The notes beneath the pieces were generated by a model, which was given only the letters and a program-made list of their open reading frames with translations, did no database searches and was not told the DNA's origin. Position numbers and translations under genes: made by a program. Shown in pieces: positions 1 through 8,138 of a stretch of DNA of 33,332 nucleotides. Each line of letters opens with the position of its first letter. The stretch's first letter is position 1. Source of the stretch: Alphaproteobacteria bacterium (GTDB lineage: Bacteria > Pseudomonadota > Alphaproteobacteria > Sphingomonadales > Emcibacteraceae); NCBI GenBank assembly GCA_020446675.1, contig JAGREE010000029.1, positions 1 through 33,332 of the forward strand, read 5' to 3'.

Positions 1-5
1 ATCGG

Positions 6-30
6 AATGGCTTAAAATAGAGCCATTTTT
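6..30 (+). terminator. Terminator-like hairpin at the left edge
   Basis: The 7-base arms AATGGCT (6-12) and AGCCATT (21-27) flank an 8-base loop, and the T-run continues to base 30. This is a weak intrinsic terminator that would serve a plus-strand gene ending left of the window. No coding region is seen in 1-255. Confidence 0.45.
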
Positions 31-178
31 AATAGCTTTAGAAATGCCATTTTTATGCGGCAGAAATGTGACAAATACAGGTCATATTTACCTTTGATAG
101 CATAAAGCCATTAATTACAACATGTTATAACATATCATTTTATATTTAGTAAAGATAGAGAGCCCGAATTAAAGAAAA

Positions 179-194
179 TTAACGTGAGTTTAAC
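179..194 (+). promoter_or_regulatory. CtrA-type box upstream of the DUF2336 gene
   Basis: The site reads TTAA, seven bases (CGTGAGT), then TTAAC, which is an exact match to the alphaproteobacterial CtrA consensus TTAA-N7-TTAAC. It lies about 90 bases before the ATG at 286. Identification rests on consensus and position only. Confidence 0.5.
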
Positions 195-285
195 TTTTTC
201 CATTCAAAATAGTGGAAATTCATATGAAACATTCCAAAAACAGATTCGTTTTTGAATGATTATAGTGTTTAAAGGCCATTTATAT

Positions 286-1395
286 ATGACGGAATATCTT
301 AATAGTGCTGATGTGGCAAGACTGTTGGCCGAGCCAACAGCGGAAAACAGGGCAGTTGCAGCAGCGAAAGTGAGTGAGCAGTTTAAAGCAGGCAACTTAA
401 GCGCTGAAGAAAGAAAAATTGCTGAAGAAATCTTTAAGATAATGGTAAAGGATGCCGAAGTAAGGGTCCGTGAGGCTTTGGCAGAAAGTCTTAAAAATTC
501 AGATAGTATTTCGCATGAAATTGCAATTTCACTCGCCAATGATGTGGCTGAAGTTTCTGTGCCAATGCTTAAATTTTCGGAAGTGCTTACGGATGATGAT
601 CTGGTTGAAATAATTAAGAGCCAGGGTGCCGATGTTCAGGTTGCTGTGGCATCAAGGTCCAGTGTTTCCGCAAATCTTGCTGATCATATCGTCGAAAATA
701 GTAAAAATGCTGGTGTTGTTGCAACATTGATGAACAATGAAGGTGCCAATCTAGACGAGGGGACTATGGATAAGGCACTTGATAAATATGGGGATGATGA
801 AACAGTAAATATTCCTATGGCCAAACGCTCCCAGCTTCCAATAAAGGTTGCCGAGCGCCTTGTAACATTGGTTTCTGAGCAGGTAAGGGATCACCTGGTT
901 ACACATCACGAAATGTCAGCCAATACGGTCATGGATTTATTTTTTAATGCCAGAGAGCGTGCAACGGCGAACCTCATACATGATGGGGATGATGAAGTTG
1001 GATTTGCTGCTCTTGTTGATCAGCTTTATGAAAACGGTCGTCTGACAGAAACACTGATTTTCCGTGCTTTATGCCTTGGGGACGTCATTTTCTTTGAATT
1101 GGCATTGGCAAAAATTGCGGGGATTCCTATCGGGAACGCTTATCAGCTTATTCATGACCGCGGTGATCTGGGCTTAAAAGCCATCTATGAAAAATGTAAA
1201 TTCTCACCGCATTTATTTCCAGTTGTTACAGTTGCGTTGGATGTAGCAAAAGAAATGGCTTCATCTGCATCTGATGATCCGCTTCGCTATAAGAGCAGAA
1301 TGGTTGAGCGTATTTTAACACGCTGTGAAAAAACAGTTGATATGGAAAGCTTTGAGTATTTCATTACGCAAATAGTCGGCACGAACGCCGCCTAG
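286..1395 (+). CDS. DUF2336 domain protein
   Basis: This is a predicted soluble protein of 369 residues. The acidic, helix-rich N-terminal half (HEAT-like, with repeated ISLAND/ISKNS-type helical units) followed by a helical C-terminal domain matches DUF2336 proteins. These are widespread in Alphaproteobacteria and have no settled function. I chose the ATG at 286 because AAAGG lies about ten bases upstream; an in-frame ATG at 256 has no ribosome-binding site. A CtrA-type box lies about 90 bases upstream, suggesting cell-cycle or motility-linked control. The stop codon overlaps the stop of the convergent dctM. The family call is from overall pattern, so the exact role is unknown. Confidence 0.7.
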   Translation: MTEYLNSADVARLLAEPTAENRAVAAAKVSEQFKAGNLSAEERKIAEEIFKIMVKDAEVRVREALAESLKNSDSISHEIAISLANDVAEVSVPMLKFSEVLTDDDLVEIIKSQGADVQVAVASRSSVSANLADHIVENSKNAGVVATLMNNEGANLDEGTMDKALDKYGDDETVNIPMAKRSQLPIKVAERLVTLVSEQVRDHLVTHHEMSANTVMDLFFNARERATANLIHDGDDEVGFAALVDQLYENGRLTETLIFRALCLGDVIFFELALAKIAGIPIGNAYQLIHDRGDLGLKAIYEKCKFSPHLFPVVTVALDVAKEMASSASDDPLRYKSRMVERILTRCEKTVDMESFEYFITQIVGTNAA

Positions 1396-2735
1396 TCCAT
1401 GGTACCCGGTAACCATAATGCTATTGCCGGGAATAGCATCACCATTATAAGCCCTAACAGCTGGATAATTATATAGGGGACAACACCTCTATATATATCC
1501 TTCATCCGTATAGATGGCGGGGCAACCCCTTTCATGTAAAAAAGGGCAAATCCAAAGGGCGGTGTAAGAAATGATGTTTGCAGGTTAATGGCCACAAGCA
1601 CAGCAAACCAGGGCAGAATTTGTGCCGGTTCGACATGTCCTCCTAAATCAAGTCCATTCAGGATCGGGCTAAAAATAGGGAGAACAATTAAGGTGATTTC
1701 AATCCAGTCAAAGAAAAAACCAAGCACAAATACAATTAACATCAGCATACTGATGACAATCCAGGGACCGCCAGTGAAATTTTCCATAAAATGAATGATA
1801 AGATCATCACCGCCCAGGGACCGGAACACATAGGAAAAGGCCGTTGCGCCAACAAAAATTCCAAATATCATGCCGGAGGTTTTGATCGTTTCATCGCACA
1901 TCTGCCATAATTTCTCCAGCGTAATACGGTTTTTGGCGAGTGCAAGCATTATGGCGCCAAATGCGCCAACGCCGGCGGCTTCGGTAGGGGTTGCAAAACC
2001 TGCGAAAATTGATCCGAGCACCAGTGTGATCAGCAATACGGCAGGGATAAATCCTTTTAGGATAATGAGACCAATATGGTCCTGATTTTCGTCAATTTCT
2101 TCCGGTATCTGACCACGGTGCAAAATCACGATATAAAGCAGATAAAGACATGCCAGCATAAGCCCGGGGATCAGTGCTGTCATAAACAGGTCAGTCACAG
2201 AGATGGACAGAAGATCCCCCATAATCACAAGCATAATACTTGGCGGGATAAGAATACCGAGGGTGCCAGCAGCGGCAATGGTGCCACTGGAGAAACCCTT
2301 TCCATAGTTTGCAGCAAGAAGGGCAGGATAAGCCATCAGGGATATCATCACCACACTTGCGCCAATAATACCCGTGGTTGCCGCCATGATCGTTCCCAGT
2401 AGAGTAACAGATATTGCTAACCCGCCCGGAATTCTTCTGGTCATGACCTTCAGGCTTTGTAAAAGTTCTTCCGCAATTCCGCTTCGTTCAAGAATAAGCC
2501 CCATAAAAACAAACATGGGAATGGCAATCAGAACAATATTTTCCACAACACCACCAAAAATTCTTGAATTGATCAGAAAGAATTCCCTGAAATTGAAAAT
2601 ACCAAGCTCCATTCCGATGAGGCCGAAATAAAGACCAACACCCCCAAGGACAAAGGCAACCGGAAAGCCGGAAAAAAGACAGGCAGCAAGCGCAGGAAAC
2701 ATCAGTAATGGTAAAATTTCTATCAGGCTACTCAT
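1392..2735 (-). CDS. dctM: TRAP transporter large permease DctM
   Basis: The large membrane subunit (447 residues) of a tripartite ATP-independent periplasmic transporter. It carries the ion-coupled translocation path for a small organic acid. The sequence is almost wholly hydrophobic, with a dozen or so membrane segments, and has family hallmarks such as AIPMFVFMGLILERSG near residue 72, GTLGILIPPSIMLVIMGD near 157 and FATPTEAAGVGAFGA near 247. The length is normal for DctM. Its start overlaps the end of dctQ by 8 bases, implying translational coupling. Its stop overlaps the DUF2336 stop on the opposite strand. Confidence 0.95.
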   Translation of the reverse strand: MSSLIEILPLLMFPALAACLFSGFPVAFVLGGVGLYFGLIGMELGIFNFREFFLINSRIFGGVVENIVLIAIPMFVFMGLILERSGIAEELLQSLKVMTRRIPGGLAISVTLLGTIMAATTGIIGASVVMISLMAYPALLAANYGKGFSSGTIAAAGTLGILIPPSIMLVIMGDLLSISVTDLFMTALIPGLMLACLYLLYIVILHRGQIPEEIDENQDHIGLIILKGFIPAVLLITLVLGSIFAGFATPTEAAGVGAFGAIMLALAKNRITLEKLWQMCDETIKTSGMIFGIFVGATAFSYVFRSLGGDDLIIHFMENFTGGPWIVISMLMLIVFVLGFFFDWIEITLIVLPIFSPILNGLDLGGHVEPAQILPWFAVLVAINLQTSFLTPPFGFALFYMKGVAPPSIRMKDIYRGVVPYIIIQLLGLIMVMLFPAIALWLPGTMD

Positions 2736-3339
2736 CAGTTTCTTTCCTCTTTAAAAGGACAGAAACGGCTGATAGGCCAAGCAGCAGAAACCCAATCGGT
2801 AAGAGTGACTTAATAATGAAACGATAGGGAAGTCCATTTGTATTGGCGGACATCTCACCAGCTGAATATGATTTCATGGTGAAATCAATGCCAAAATAAA
2901 TAACAACCACACAATAAGGGAGAAGAAAGAAAAGACAGCCGATTATTTCAATAATACGGTTGGTCCGTTCCGAGAAATTCTCCCTGAGCAAATCAACACG
3001 GACATGGGCATCCTCCATATAGGTAAAGCCCAGGCAAAGCAGAAAAAGGGCACCATGAAAGTGCCATTCCAGTTCCTGCAGGGTTACGGATCCCACATTC
3101 ATAAAACGCCTGCCGATTACATCGAGAATGATCGTAAGCATCAGAGCGATCAGAAAAAACCGTCCCAGATATGAAGTTGTTTTTAAAATATGGTCAACGG
3201 TCCGCTTTAATATAGCCCAGCTCTTTCCATGTTTTATATGATGCTCTGAAATTTTGTAAGGATTGCCATGATCTTTTAAAGTCGGGGTCCTTTGCGGCTT
3301 CTTCCTCGGCAACATCCATCCATGCGGCTTCAAAGGCAT
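2728..3339 (-). CDS. dctQ: TRAP transporter small permease DctQ (start uncertain)
   Basis: The small four-helix membrane subunit of the TRAP transporter, lying between dctP and dctM. Typical features are the first helix ending in LDVIGRRFMNVGS, then QELEWHFHGALFLLCLGF and DAHVRVDLLRE. The start is a problem. The only ATG codons before the first helix are at 3339 and 3315, which place 120-145 bases inside the dctP reading frame and add about 40 polar residues unlike the family. No ATG, GTG or TTG lies near the dctP stop. CTG at 3168 or ATT at 3189 are possible non-standard starts giving the usual length. Product call is secure; the start is not. Confidence 0.85.
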   Translation of the reverse strand: MPLKPHGWMLPRKKPQRTPTLKDHGNPYKISEHHIKHGKSWAILKRTVDHILKTTSYLGRFFLIALMLTIILDVIGRRFMNVGSVTLQELEWHFHGALFLLCLGFTYMEDAHVRVDLLRENFSERTNRIIEIIGCLFFLLPYCVVVIYFGIDFTMKSYSAGEMSANTNGLPYRFIIKSLLPIGFLLLGLSAVSVLLKRKETDE

Positions 3340-4273
3340 CAAGAAATTCTTCTGGCCATTTGTGGAATATTGTTCCGCTGGCTTTTAGCTTATTAATGGC
3401 TTCCGCCTGTAGGGCTTCCCCTTCTGCAATGCCAAAGCGCATATTGTCCCCACATGTGGTATTTATTTCCGCTTTTTGTCGTTCTGATAATGTTTGCCAT
3501 TTATCCAGATTAATCATTAACTCAAAAAATGTAGATTGCTGATGCCAGCCCGGGAAATAATAGTGTTTTGCGATTTTATCAAATCCAAGTTTCTGATCAA
3601 CGGCAGGTACTGAAAATTCTGTTGCATCAATGGCACCAAGTTCCAGTGCCGGGAATATATCACCGGTGGCGAGCAGTTGGGTCGAAACCCCCATTTTGCT
3701 CATTACGCGGGCACCAAGACCAAAGAAACGCATTCTGATGCCTTTAAGGTCATCAAGTGTTTTGATTTCCTTTTTAAACCATCCTGACGCTTCGGGTGGG
3801 CTAATGCCGCAAATTATGCTGTGGATATTATGTTTATGATAAATATCTTCAAAAATTTCCTGTCCGCCACCATTATAATACCACGCCATATATTCTGCGC
3901 TGTCTGGGCCAAAGGGGATTGCCGCGAAAATCTGTAAAGCAGGAACTTTACCACTCCAGAAGCCGGGAGATGACCAGGCACTGTCCAGAGCGCCGTATGA
4001 AACTGCGTCAAAAGTCTCTAGGGGCGGGGCAAGTGCACCGGGTTCAAAAAATCTGAATTTTATATTCCCGCCTGAAATAAGATCAATTTGCTTCTCAAAC
4101 CGTGTGGCCATTGTTCCAAGAATTGTGAGGCTACTTGGGTAAGTGCTGGCAAGCTTGAAATTTACCGGGTTTCCTTCAGACGATGCTTCTGACTTTTTTT
4201 CAACATTTCCGCTACAGGCAACCAATAAAATTAATATAATTACACAATAAACCGATCTGAAGAATTTAATCAT
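3194..4273 (-). CDS. dctP: TRAP transporter substrate-binding lipoprotein DctP
   Basis: The extracytoplasmic solute receptor of the TRAP system, 359 residues. The ATG at 4273 is preferred because it gives a lipoprotein signal ending in ILLVAC with the lipidated Cys at residue 20; an upstream in-frame start would bury this signal. Residues 171-195 (KTLDDLKGIRMRFFGLGARV) carry the conserved arginines that bind the substrate carboxylate. The segment GAIDATEF (213-220) through YYFPGWHQ (238-245) resembles the keto-acid/lactate-binding TakP branch, with Phe220 where Trp is common. The start overlaps the stop of the upstream coiled-coil gene by 8 bases. The substrate is inferred to be a 2-oxo or hydroxy acid, with low certainty. 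Confidence 0.9.
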   Translation of the reverse strand: MIKFFRSVYCVIILILLVACSGNVEKKSEASSEGNPVNFKLASTYPSSLTILGTMATRFEKQIDLISGGNIKFRFFEPGALAPPLETFDAVSYGALDSAWSSPGFWSGKVPALQIFAAIPFGPDSAEYMAWYYNGGGQEIFEDIYHKHNIHSIICGISPPEASGWFKKEIKTLDDLKGIRMRFFGLGARVMSKMGVSTQLLATGDIFPALELGAIDATEFSVPAVDQKLGFDKIAKHYYFPGWHQQSTFFELMINLDKWQTLSERQKAEINTTCGDNMRFGIAEGEALQAEAINKLKASGTIFHKWPEEFLDAFEAAWMDVAEEEAAKDPDFKRSWQSLQNFRASYKTWKELGYIKADR

Positions 4274-6845
4274 TATGTTTAAGTCGTCCGGTTGCTTCTG
4301 CAAGAGCAAAATAAACCTTGCTGATATCCGATGTTATAAGGGTTTCTTTATAAACAGTTTCGGTGGATTCGTTAAATGTTGCAAGCAATTCTTCAAAAGT
4401 ATAGATGAAACTATCAACATTTTTTCTAAATTCTGAATTGTCAATATAATGATTTTTAATGTCAGAAACGGCCTGCTTGCTAATATATTTTTTAAATTTG
4501 CGGATAAACAGGTTTTTGTCACCATTTAGATAATCATCCCAAAGCTCTTTAGGAATGCTGCCATCAAGATAATTTATGATATCAATAGACTCTGATTGCA
4601 GCTTTTCCATTATCCGTGCTGATACATGTGCAAAATTGACAGAATTGATTTTCTTAAGCTTGCTTTCAATTGCGTTGGCATTTAGGGCAAGGCTTTGGCT
4701 GGACAGCTGGATTGCATTTATCATTTGTTGATATTTTTCGGCATTTTTATTCAGCGCCTTATTTGTTTCATCCAGTGCTTCAATTGCACTATTTGAGGCA
4801 ATTTGAATGCTGTCTGTGCTACGCAGAAGTTCGCTGGAAATTCTTCTGATATTCTCTTCGGAATTTGAAAGTGTATTTTCGGTCGCTTTTTTAAGCTGCG
4901 AAAGCTCGCCCATCATGCTTTCAATTTTTTTCATGCTTTCATTATGCTCGATGCTGACATTGTTTGCTGTCATGAGCCATTCTTCAATAATTTCCGTTGT
5001 TTCTTTCTCTCTATTCAGAATATTATCAGTGGCTTTAAGACTTGCATTCTGAATTTCAGCAATACTGTTTTTACTGCGGTTCTGAACTTCTGTAATCTGG
5101 TTTGTAAGTTCAGAAGTCTGTGAAATGATGCTTTCAATGACCTGTTGACCGTGAGCCCCAAGATTTGTAGAGCTTTTTTTGATTTTATCTATGGAAACAG
5201 CCAGTCCGTCTTCAATAACAGTAATGCAGGATAGCATGTCAACCTGTTGCTTTTTAATTTCATTTTCAGTTTTGACCATTTTTTCCTGGAAGCTGGTAGC
5301 ATATTTTTCCAAAGAATGATGTTCAGTTTGCAATAGGGTTGTACGGTCAACAATATTGGCTCTTGTCTCACCAAGCGATTTTTCGATATGGTTTGACTGT
5401 ATTTCAATAGAAGATAGAATTTCTTCCAAATATTTTTCGGTTTCTGCCTTGTTATTTTCAATATGAACAGACAGTTGATTAATATTACGCGCAAGTATGT
5501 CTGATATGGCTTCGTTGCCGCGTTCAAGATCTGCTTCAATATTCTGAAACTGAATTGATATATCATCCCCAAGTGACAGGGCTTTATCAGTGAGTATATT
5601 TGAAATTTCATCAAGATTCTGTTTGATGCTGCCTTCAAGATCACTTGATACACGGTTAAGGTCATTCGCTTTTTCAGTGAAATAATCACTTGCCCTGGCG
5701 ATACTTATTTTGCTGTTTTCAGTGGCCTCATCAATAGATGTCCCCATAAAGCGTGTTTGTTTTTCAATAGCCGCGCCGCTTGCGGATATATCTTTAAGGG
5801 TTTTTTCAGCAATTCTGGAAAGTTCTTCAGCCTGGTTTTTAATATCTTTGGTAATTTTCTCGCTTGTTTTGGATGATTTCCCGCTTAGGTCGTTCAGTGT
5901 GTTGGCCTGTTTATCAAGTTTCTCACAAATTGAGCCAACTTCGTCCATCAATGTCGTCATGAAATTATTAAGCACAGCCCGTCTTTCATCAAAGCCGTCA
6001 ATAACTTCGCTTAAATGATGGTAGGAATGGTTCGACTGATCAGTAATGTCGTCAGAAATCTTCGCCAGTCTTTTTCCGAGACTTTCAAGATTTTCTTCAA
6101 TCTGCTTTGATCTGTTTTCAAGGGTTTTGTTTTGAAAATTCAATTCATTATTCAGAAATTCAGAATGCTTTTTCGTTTCCTCGCTGGTTTGCTGCACATC
6201 TTCCCGGAACTGTCTGAACTGCACTTCCAATTGCTCAGTCTGTTTCTGAATATCAGATGCAACGGCAGTAATAGCTTCCCTTTCGCCGGAAAGTTTTTCT
6301 CTGATTTGGGCAGATCTTGCATCTGCATCAATTGTTGCATCGAAAAGCTCTGAAATCTGTTTTTTAAAATCTTCCTGAAGTTTCTGGAACCGGTTTGCTG
6401 CAACATCACCGGCTTTATCAATTTTTTCAATTTCTGTTTTAAGATTGTCAATAATTTTGACAATTCTTGTCCGGGTGATTTCCACTGGGTTCAGAAGCTG
6501 ATCAAGCCCGGTTTCAAGGGCGCGATAATTTTCTTCAATCGGATTAACGCGAATTATAACCAGACATAAAGTCCAAATCAGAACCAAAGGAAGCACAGCC
6601 CCGGAAAGAATTGCTGATAATTCCATAAGGGGCATGGCTTTCAGATCAATCTCAGAGTTTTTTGCGATATAAGCACAAAACGAAATCCAGCATATTGTGA
6701 TCATGCCAGCAAAATACAATGGCCACCGCCGCTTGAATTTATTCCAAAAAGACAGATTTTCTACACTGTTTAAGTTGGAATGTTTCAGCGATGATGGGTG
6801 TGCCGTCACGACCTGTCTGGTTTTTATGCCTTTTTTGTCACTCAT
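4266..6845 (-). CDS. Membrane-anchored long coiled-coil protein, TipN-like architecture
   Basis: An 859-residue protein with a short cytoplasmic tail, two membrane helices (about 41-61 and 77-98), roughly 640 residues of heptad-rich coiled coil rich in Glu, Lys, Ser, Asn and Gln, and a compact C-terminal domain (about 745-859) that includes KELWDDYLNGDKNLF and LITSDISKVYFALAEATGRL. This order and length recall TipN, the polarity factor that positions the flagellum in Caulobacter (also two N-terminal helices and a long coiled coil). Similar architectures occur in uncharacterised alphaproteobacterial proteins, so homology is not shown. It is first in an apparent operon with dctPQM, overlapping dctP by 8 bases. 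It is not a chemoreceptor: no HAMP domain or conserved signalling tip is seen. Confidence 0.6.
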   Translation of the reverse strand: MSDKKGIKTRQVVTAHPSSLKHSNLNSVENLSFWNKFKRRWPLYFAGMITICWISFCAYIAKNSEIDLKAMPLMELSAILSGAVLPLVLIWTLCLVIIRVNPIEENYRALETGLDQLLNPVEITRTRIVKIIDNLKTEIEKIDKAGDVAANRFQKLQEDFKKQISELFDATIDADARSAQIREKLSGEREAITAVASDIQKQTEQLEVQFRQFREDVQQTSEETKKHSEFLNNELNFQNKTLENRSKQIEENLESLGKRLAKISDDITDQSNHSYHHLSEVIDGFDERRAVLNNFMTTLMDEVGSICEKLDKQANTLNDLSGKSSKTSEKITKDIKNQAEELSRIAEKTLKDISASGAAIEKQTRFMGTSIDEATENSKISIARASDYFTEKANDLNRVSSDLEGSIKQNLDEISNILTDKALSLGDDISIQFQNIEADLERGNEAISDILARNINQLSVHIENNKAETEKYLEEILSSIEIQSNHIEKSLGETRANIVDRTTLLQTEHHSLEKYATSFQEKMVKTENEIKKQQVDMLSCITVIEDGLAVSIDKIKKSSTNLGAHGQQVIESIISQTSELTNQITEVQNRSKNSIAEIQNASLKATDNILNREKETTEIIEEWLMTANNVSIEHNESMKKIESMMGELSQLKKATENTLSNSEENIRRISSELLRSTDSIQIASNSAIEALDETNKALNKNAEKYQQMINAIQLSSQSLALNANAIESKLKKINSVNFAHVSARIMEKLQSESIDIINYLDGSIPKELWDDYLNGDKNLFIRKFKKYISKQAVSDIKNHYIDNSEFRKNVDSFIYTFEELLATFNESTETVYKETLITSDISKVYFALAEATGRLKHND

Positions 6846-7079
6846 GTACCTGATCTACCATGTAAAATACTATACTGTGTTATTGTATCAGTGCGGCCTG
6901 TTGATCGCAAGAGGATCGCACAAAACGATAACTGTGTTTTTATAGCGCCCCAATAATTATTATATCATTAAAATGTGGTATTATTTTTTAAATAATTATA
7001 ATTTATAATTTGTTTACCATAATAGGGTTTTATATGGCTAACTTATGTTGATAAAGTAATATAATTAAAGAGATAATTT

Positions 7080-7631
7080 ATGAGTGGGATTGATTTAAGT
7101 CGGATTAGTATTCTCGTTGTGGAAGACAGCCCCTTTATTCGTGCATTATTGGTAAACAGTGTAAGAATTCTGGGTGTTCAGTCAGTAAGGTCCGTTGATG
7201 ATGGTGCCGAGGCAATCGAATTTATCAAACTTGTCGAAGAGAATCCCATGAAAGCCGGTATGATGTCCGTTGATATTGTGATCAGTGACTGGGAAATGAG
7301 CCCGGTAAATGGTCTAATGTTGCTGCGCTGGATCAGGCGCCATAAGGACAGCAAAGACCGATTTAAACCATTCATTATGCTGACCGGTTATTCAGAACCA
7401 AAAAGAGTTCACGAGGCTCGTGAAATGGGCGTTACAGAATTTATGTCAAAGCCATTTTCTGTGAATGCTTTGGCAGACAAACTAAAATCAGTAATTTTTA
7501 AGCCAAGACAATTTGTTCATACAAGCTCTTATTTTGGTCCGGACAGGCGCCGTCAGGAAATCCCGTATAGCGGGGAAGACAGACGTAAATTATCCTATAA
7601 TAGCCCTGAAGTGGAGATCGTAAATGTCTAA
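7080..7631 (+). CDS. CheY-like response regulator receiver protein
   Basis: A 183-residue protein with one receiver domain and no DNA-binding output. Expected residues are visible: acidic pair E15/D16, phospho-acceptor D70 in DIVISDWEM, T102 in MLTGYS and K124 in SKPF. A C-terminal tail of about 45 residues carries two short basic repeats, GPDRRR and GEDRRK, seen in alphaproteobacterial stand-alone receivers but of unknown role. The last codons overlap the start of the HPt gene by 8 bases, so the two are translationally coupled and probably phosphotransfer partners. A purine-rich AAAGAGA site precedes the ATG. The kinase is not in the window. Confidence 0.9.
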   Translation: MSGIDLSRISILVVEDSPFIRALLVNSVRILGVQSVRSVDDGAEAIEFIKLVEENPMKAGMMSVDIVISDWEMSPVNGLMLLRWIRRHKDSKDRFKPFIMLTGYSEPKRVHEAREMGVTEFMSKPFSVNALADKLKSVIFKPRQFVHTSSYFGPDRRRQEIPYSGEDRRKLSYNSPEVEIVNV

Positions 7632-8136
7632 GCCAGGTGTCAAGGTTCGCTTTTATCGTATAAAAAACAGACTTAAGGAAAAAACGGCCGGTCTTGGTCT
7701 TGATGCCAACGCTGTTATTGAGTTTGATGATGATTTGCTTTCCGAAGCCGAAGAAGCATTAAATGAGATGGCGGAAGATTATCCGGATTGGGTTATGAGT
7801 GTTATCGATGAACTGTTTGAAGTTCATCGCCGCTGTGTTGATGATGAAAATAACCGCAAAGGATATTTTGAACGGATTAACTCAATTGCCCATGATATGA
7901 AGGGGCAGGGAGGCACTTTTGGCTATCAGCTGATTACTGATTTTGCCGAAGGGCTTTATAATTTTACATCGTCCGGTTCAGGATTAACGGATAACCATGT
8001 AGAAATTATCAAAGCGCATATCGATGCCATGCGTGTGGTGATCCGTGACCGCATTGATGGTGATGGCGGTGAAATTGGTAAAGAACTGAAAAAGGGATTG
8101 GAGCAGTCTGTTGCAAAATTTAGTACCCATAAATAA
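7624..8136 (+). CDS. HPt (histidine phosphotransfer) protein
   Basis: A 170-residue helical protein. The segment INSIAHDMKGQGGTFGY has the HPt signature, with His90 as the likely phosphorylated residue and the Lys-Gly pair that follows it. The start codon lies inside the end of the receiver gene in another frame (8-base overlap), which argues for a receiver-HPt pair passing phosphate between them. There is no kinase domain. The gene ends 2 bases from the stop of the convergent FlmG-like gene, leaving no room for a terminator between them. Confidence 0.85.
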   Translation: MSKPGVKVRFYRIKNRLKEKTAGLGLDANAVIEFDDDLLSEAEEALNEMAEDYPDWVMSVIDELFEVHRRCVDDENNRKGYFERINSIAHDMKGQGGTFGYQLITDFAEGLYNFTSSGSGLTDNHVEIIKAHIDAMRVVIRDRIDGDGGEIGKELKKGLEQSVAKFSTHK

Positions 8137-8138
8137 AA

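Noticed and set aside
5189..5689. Open frame of 166 codons inside the coiled-coil gene on the same strand
   Set aside because: It is an out-of-phase frame of a low-complexity coiled-coil gene with no ribosome-binding site or recognisable domain.
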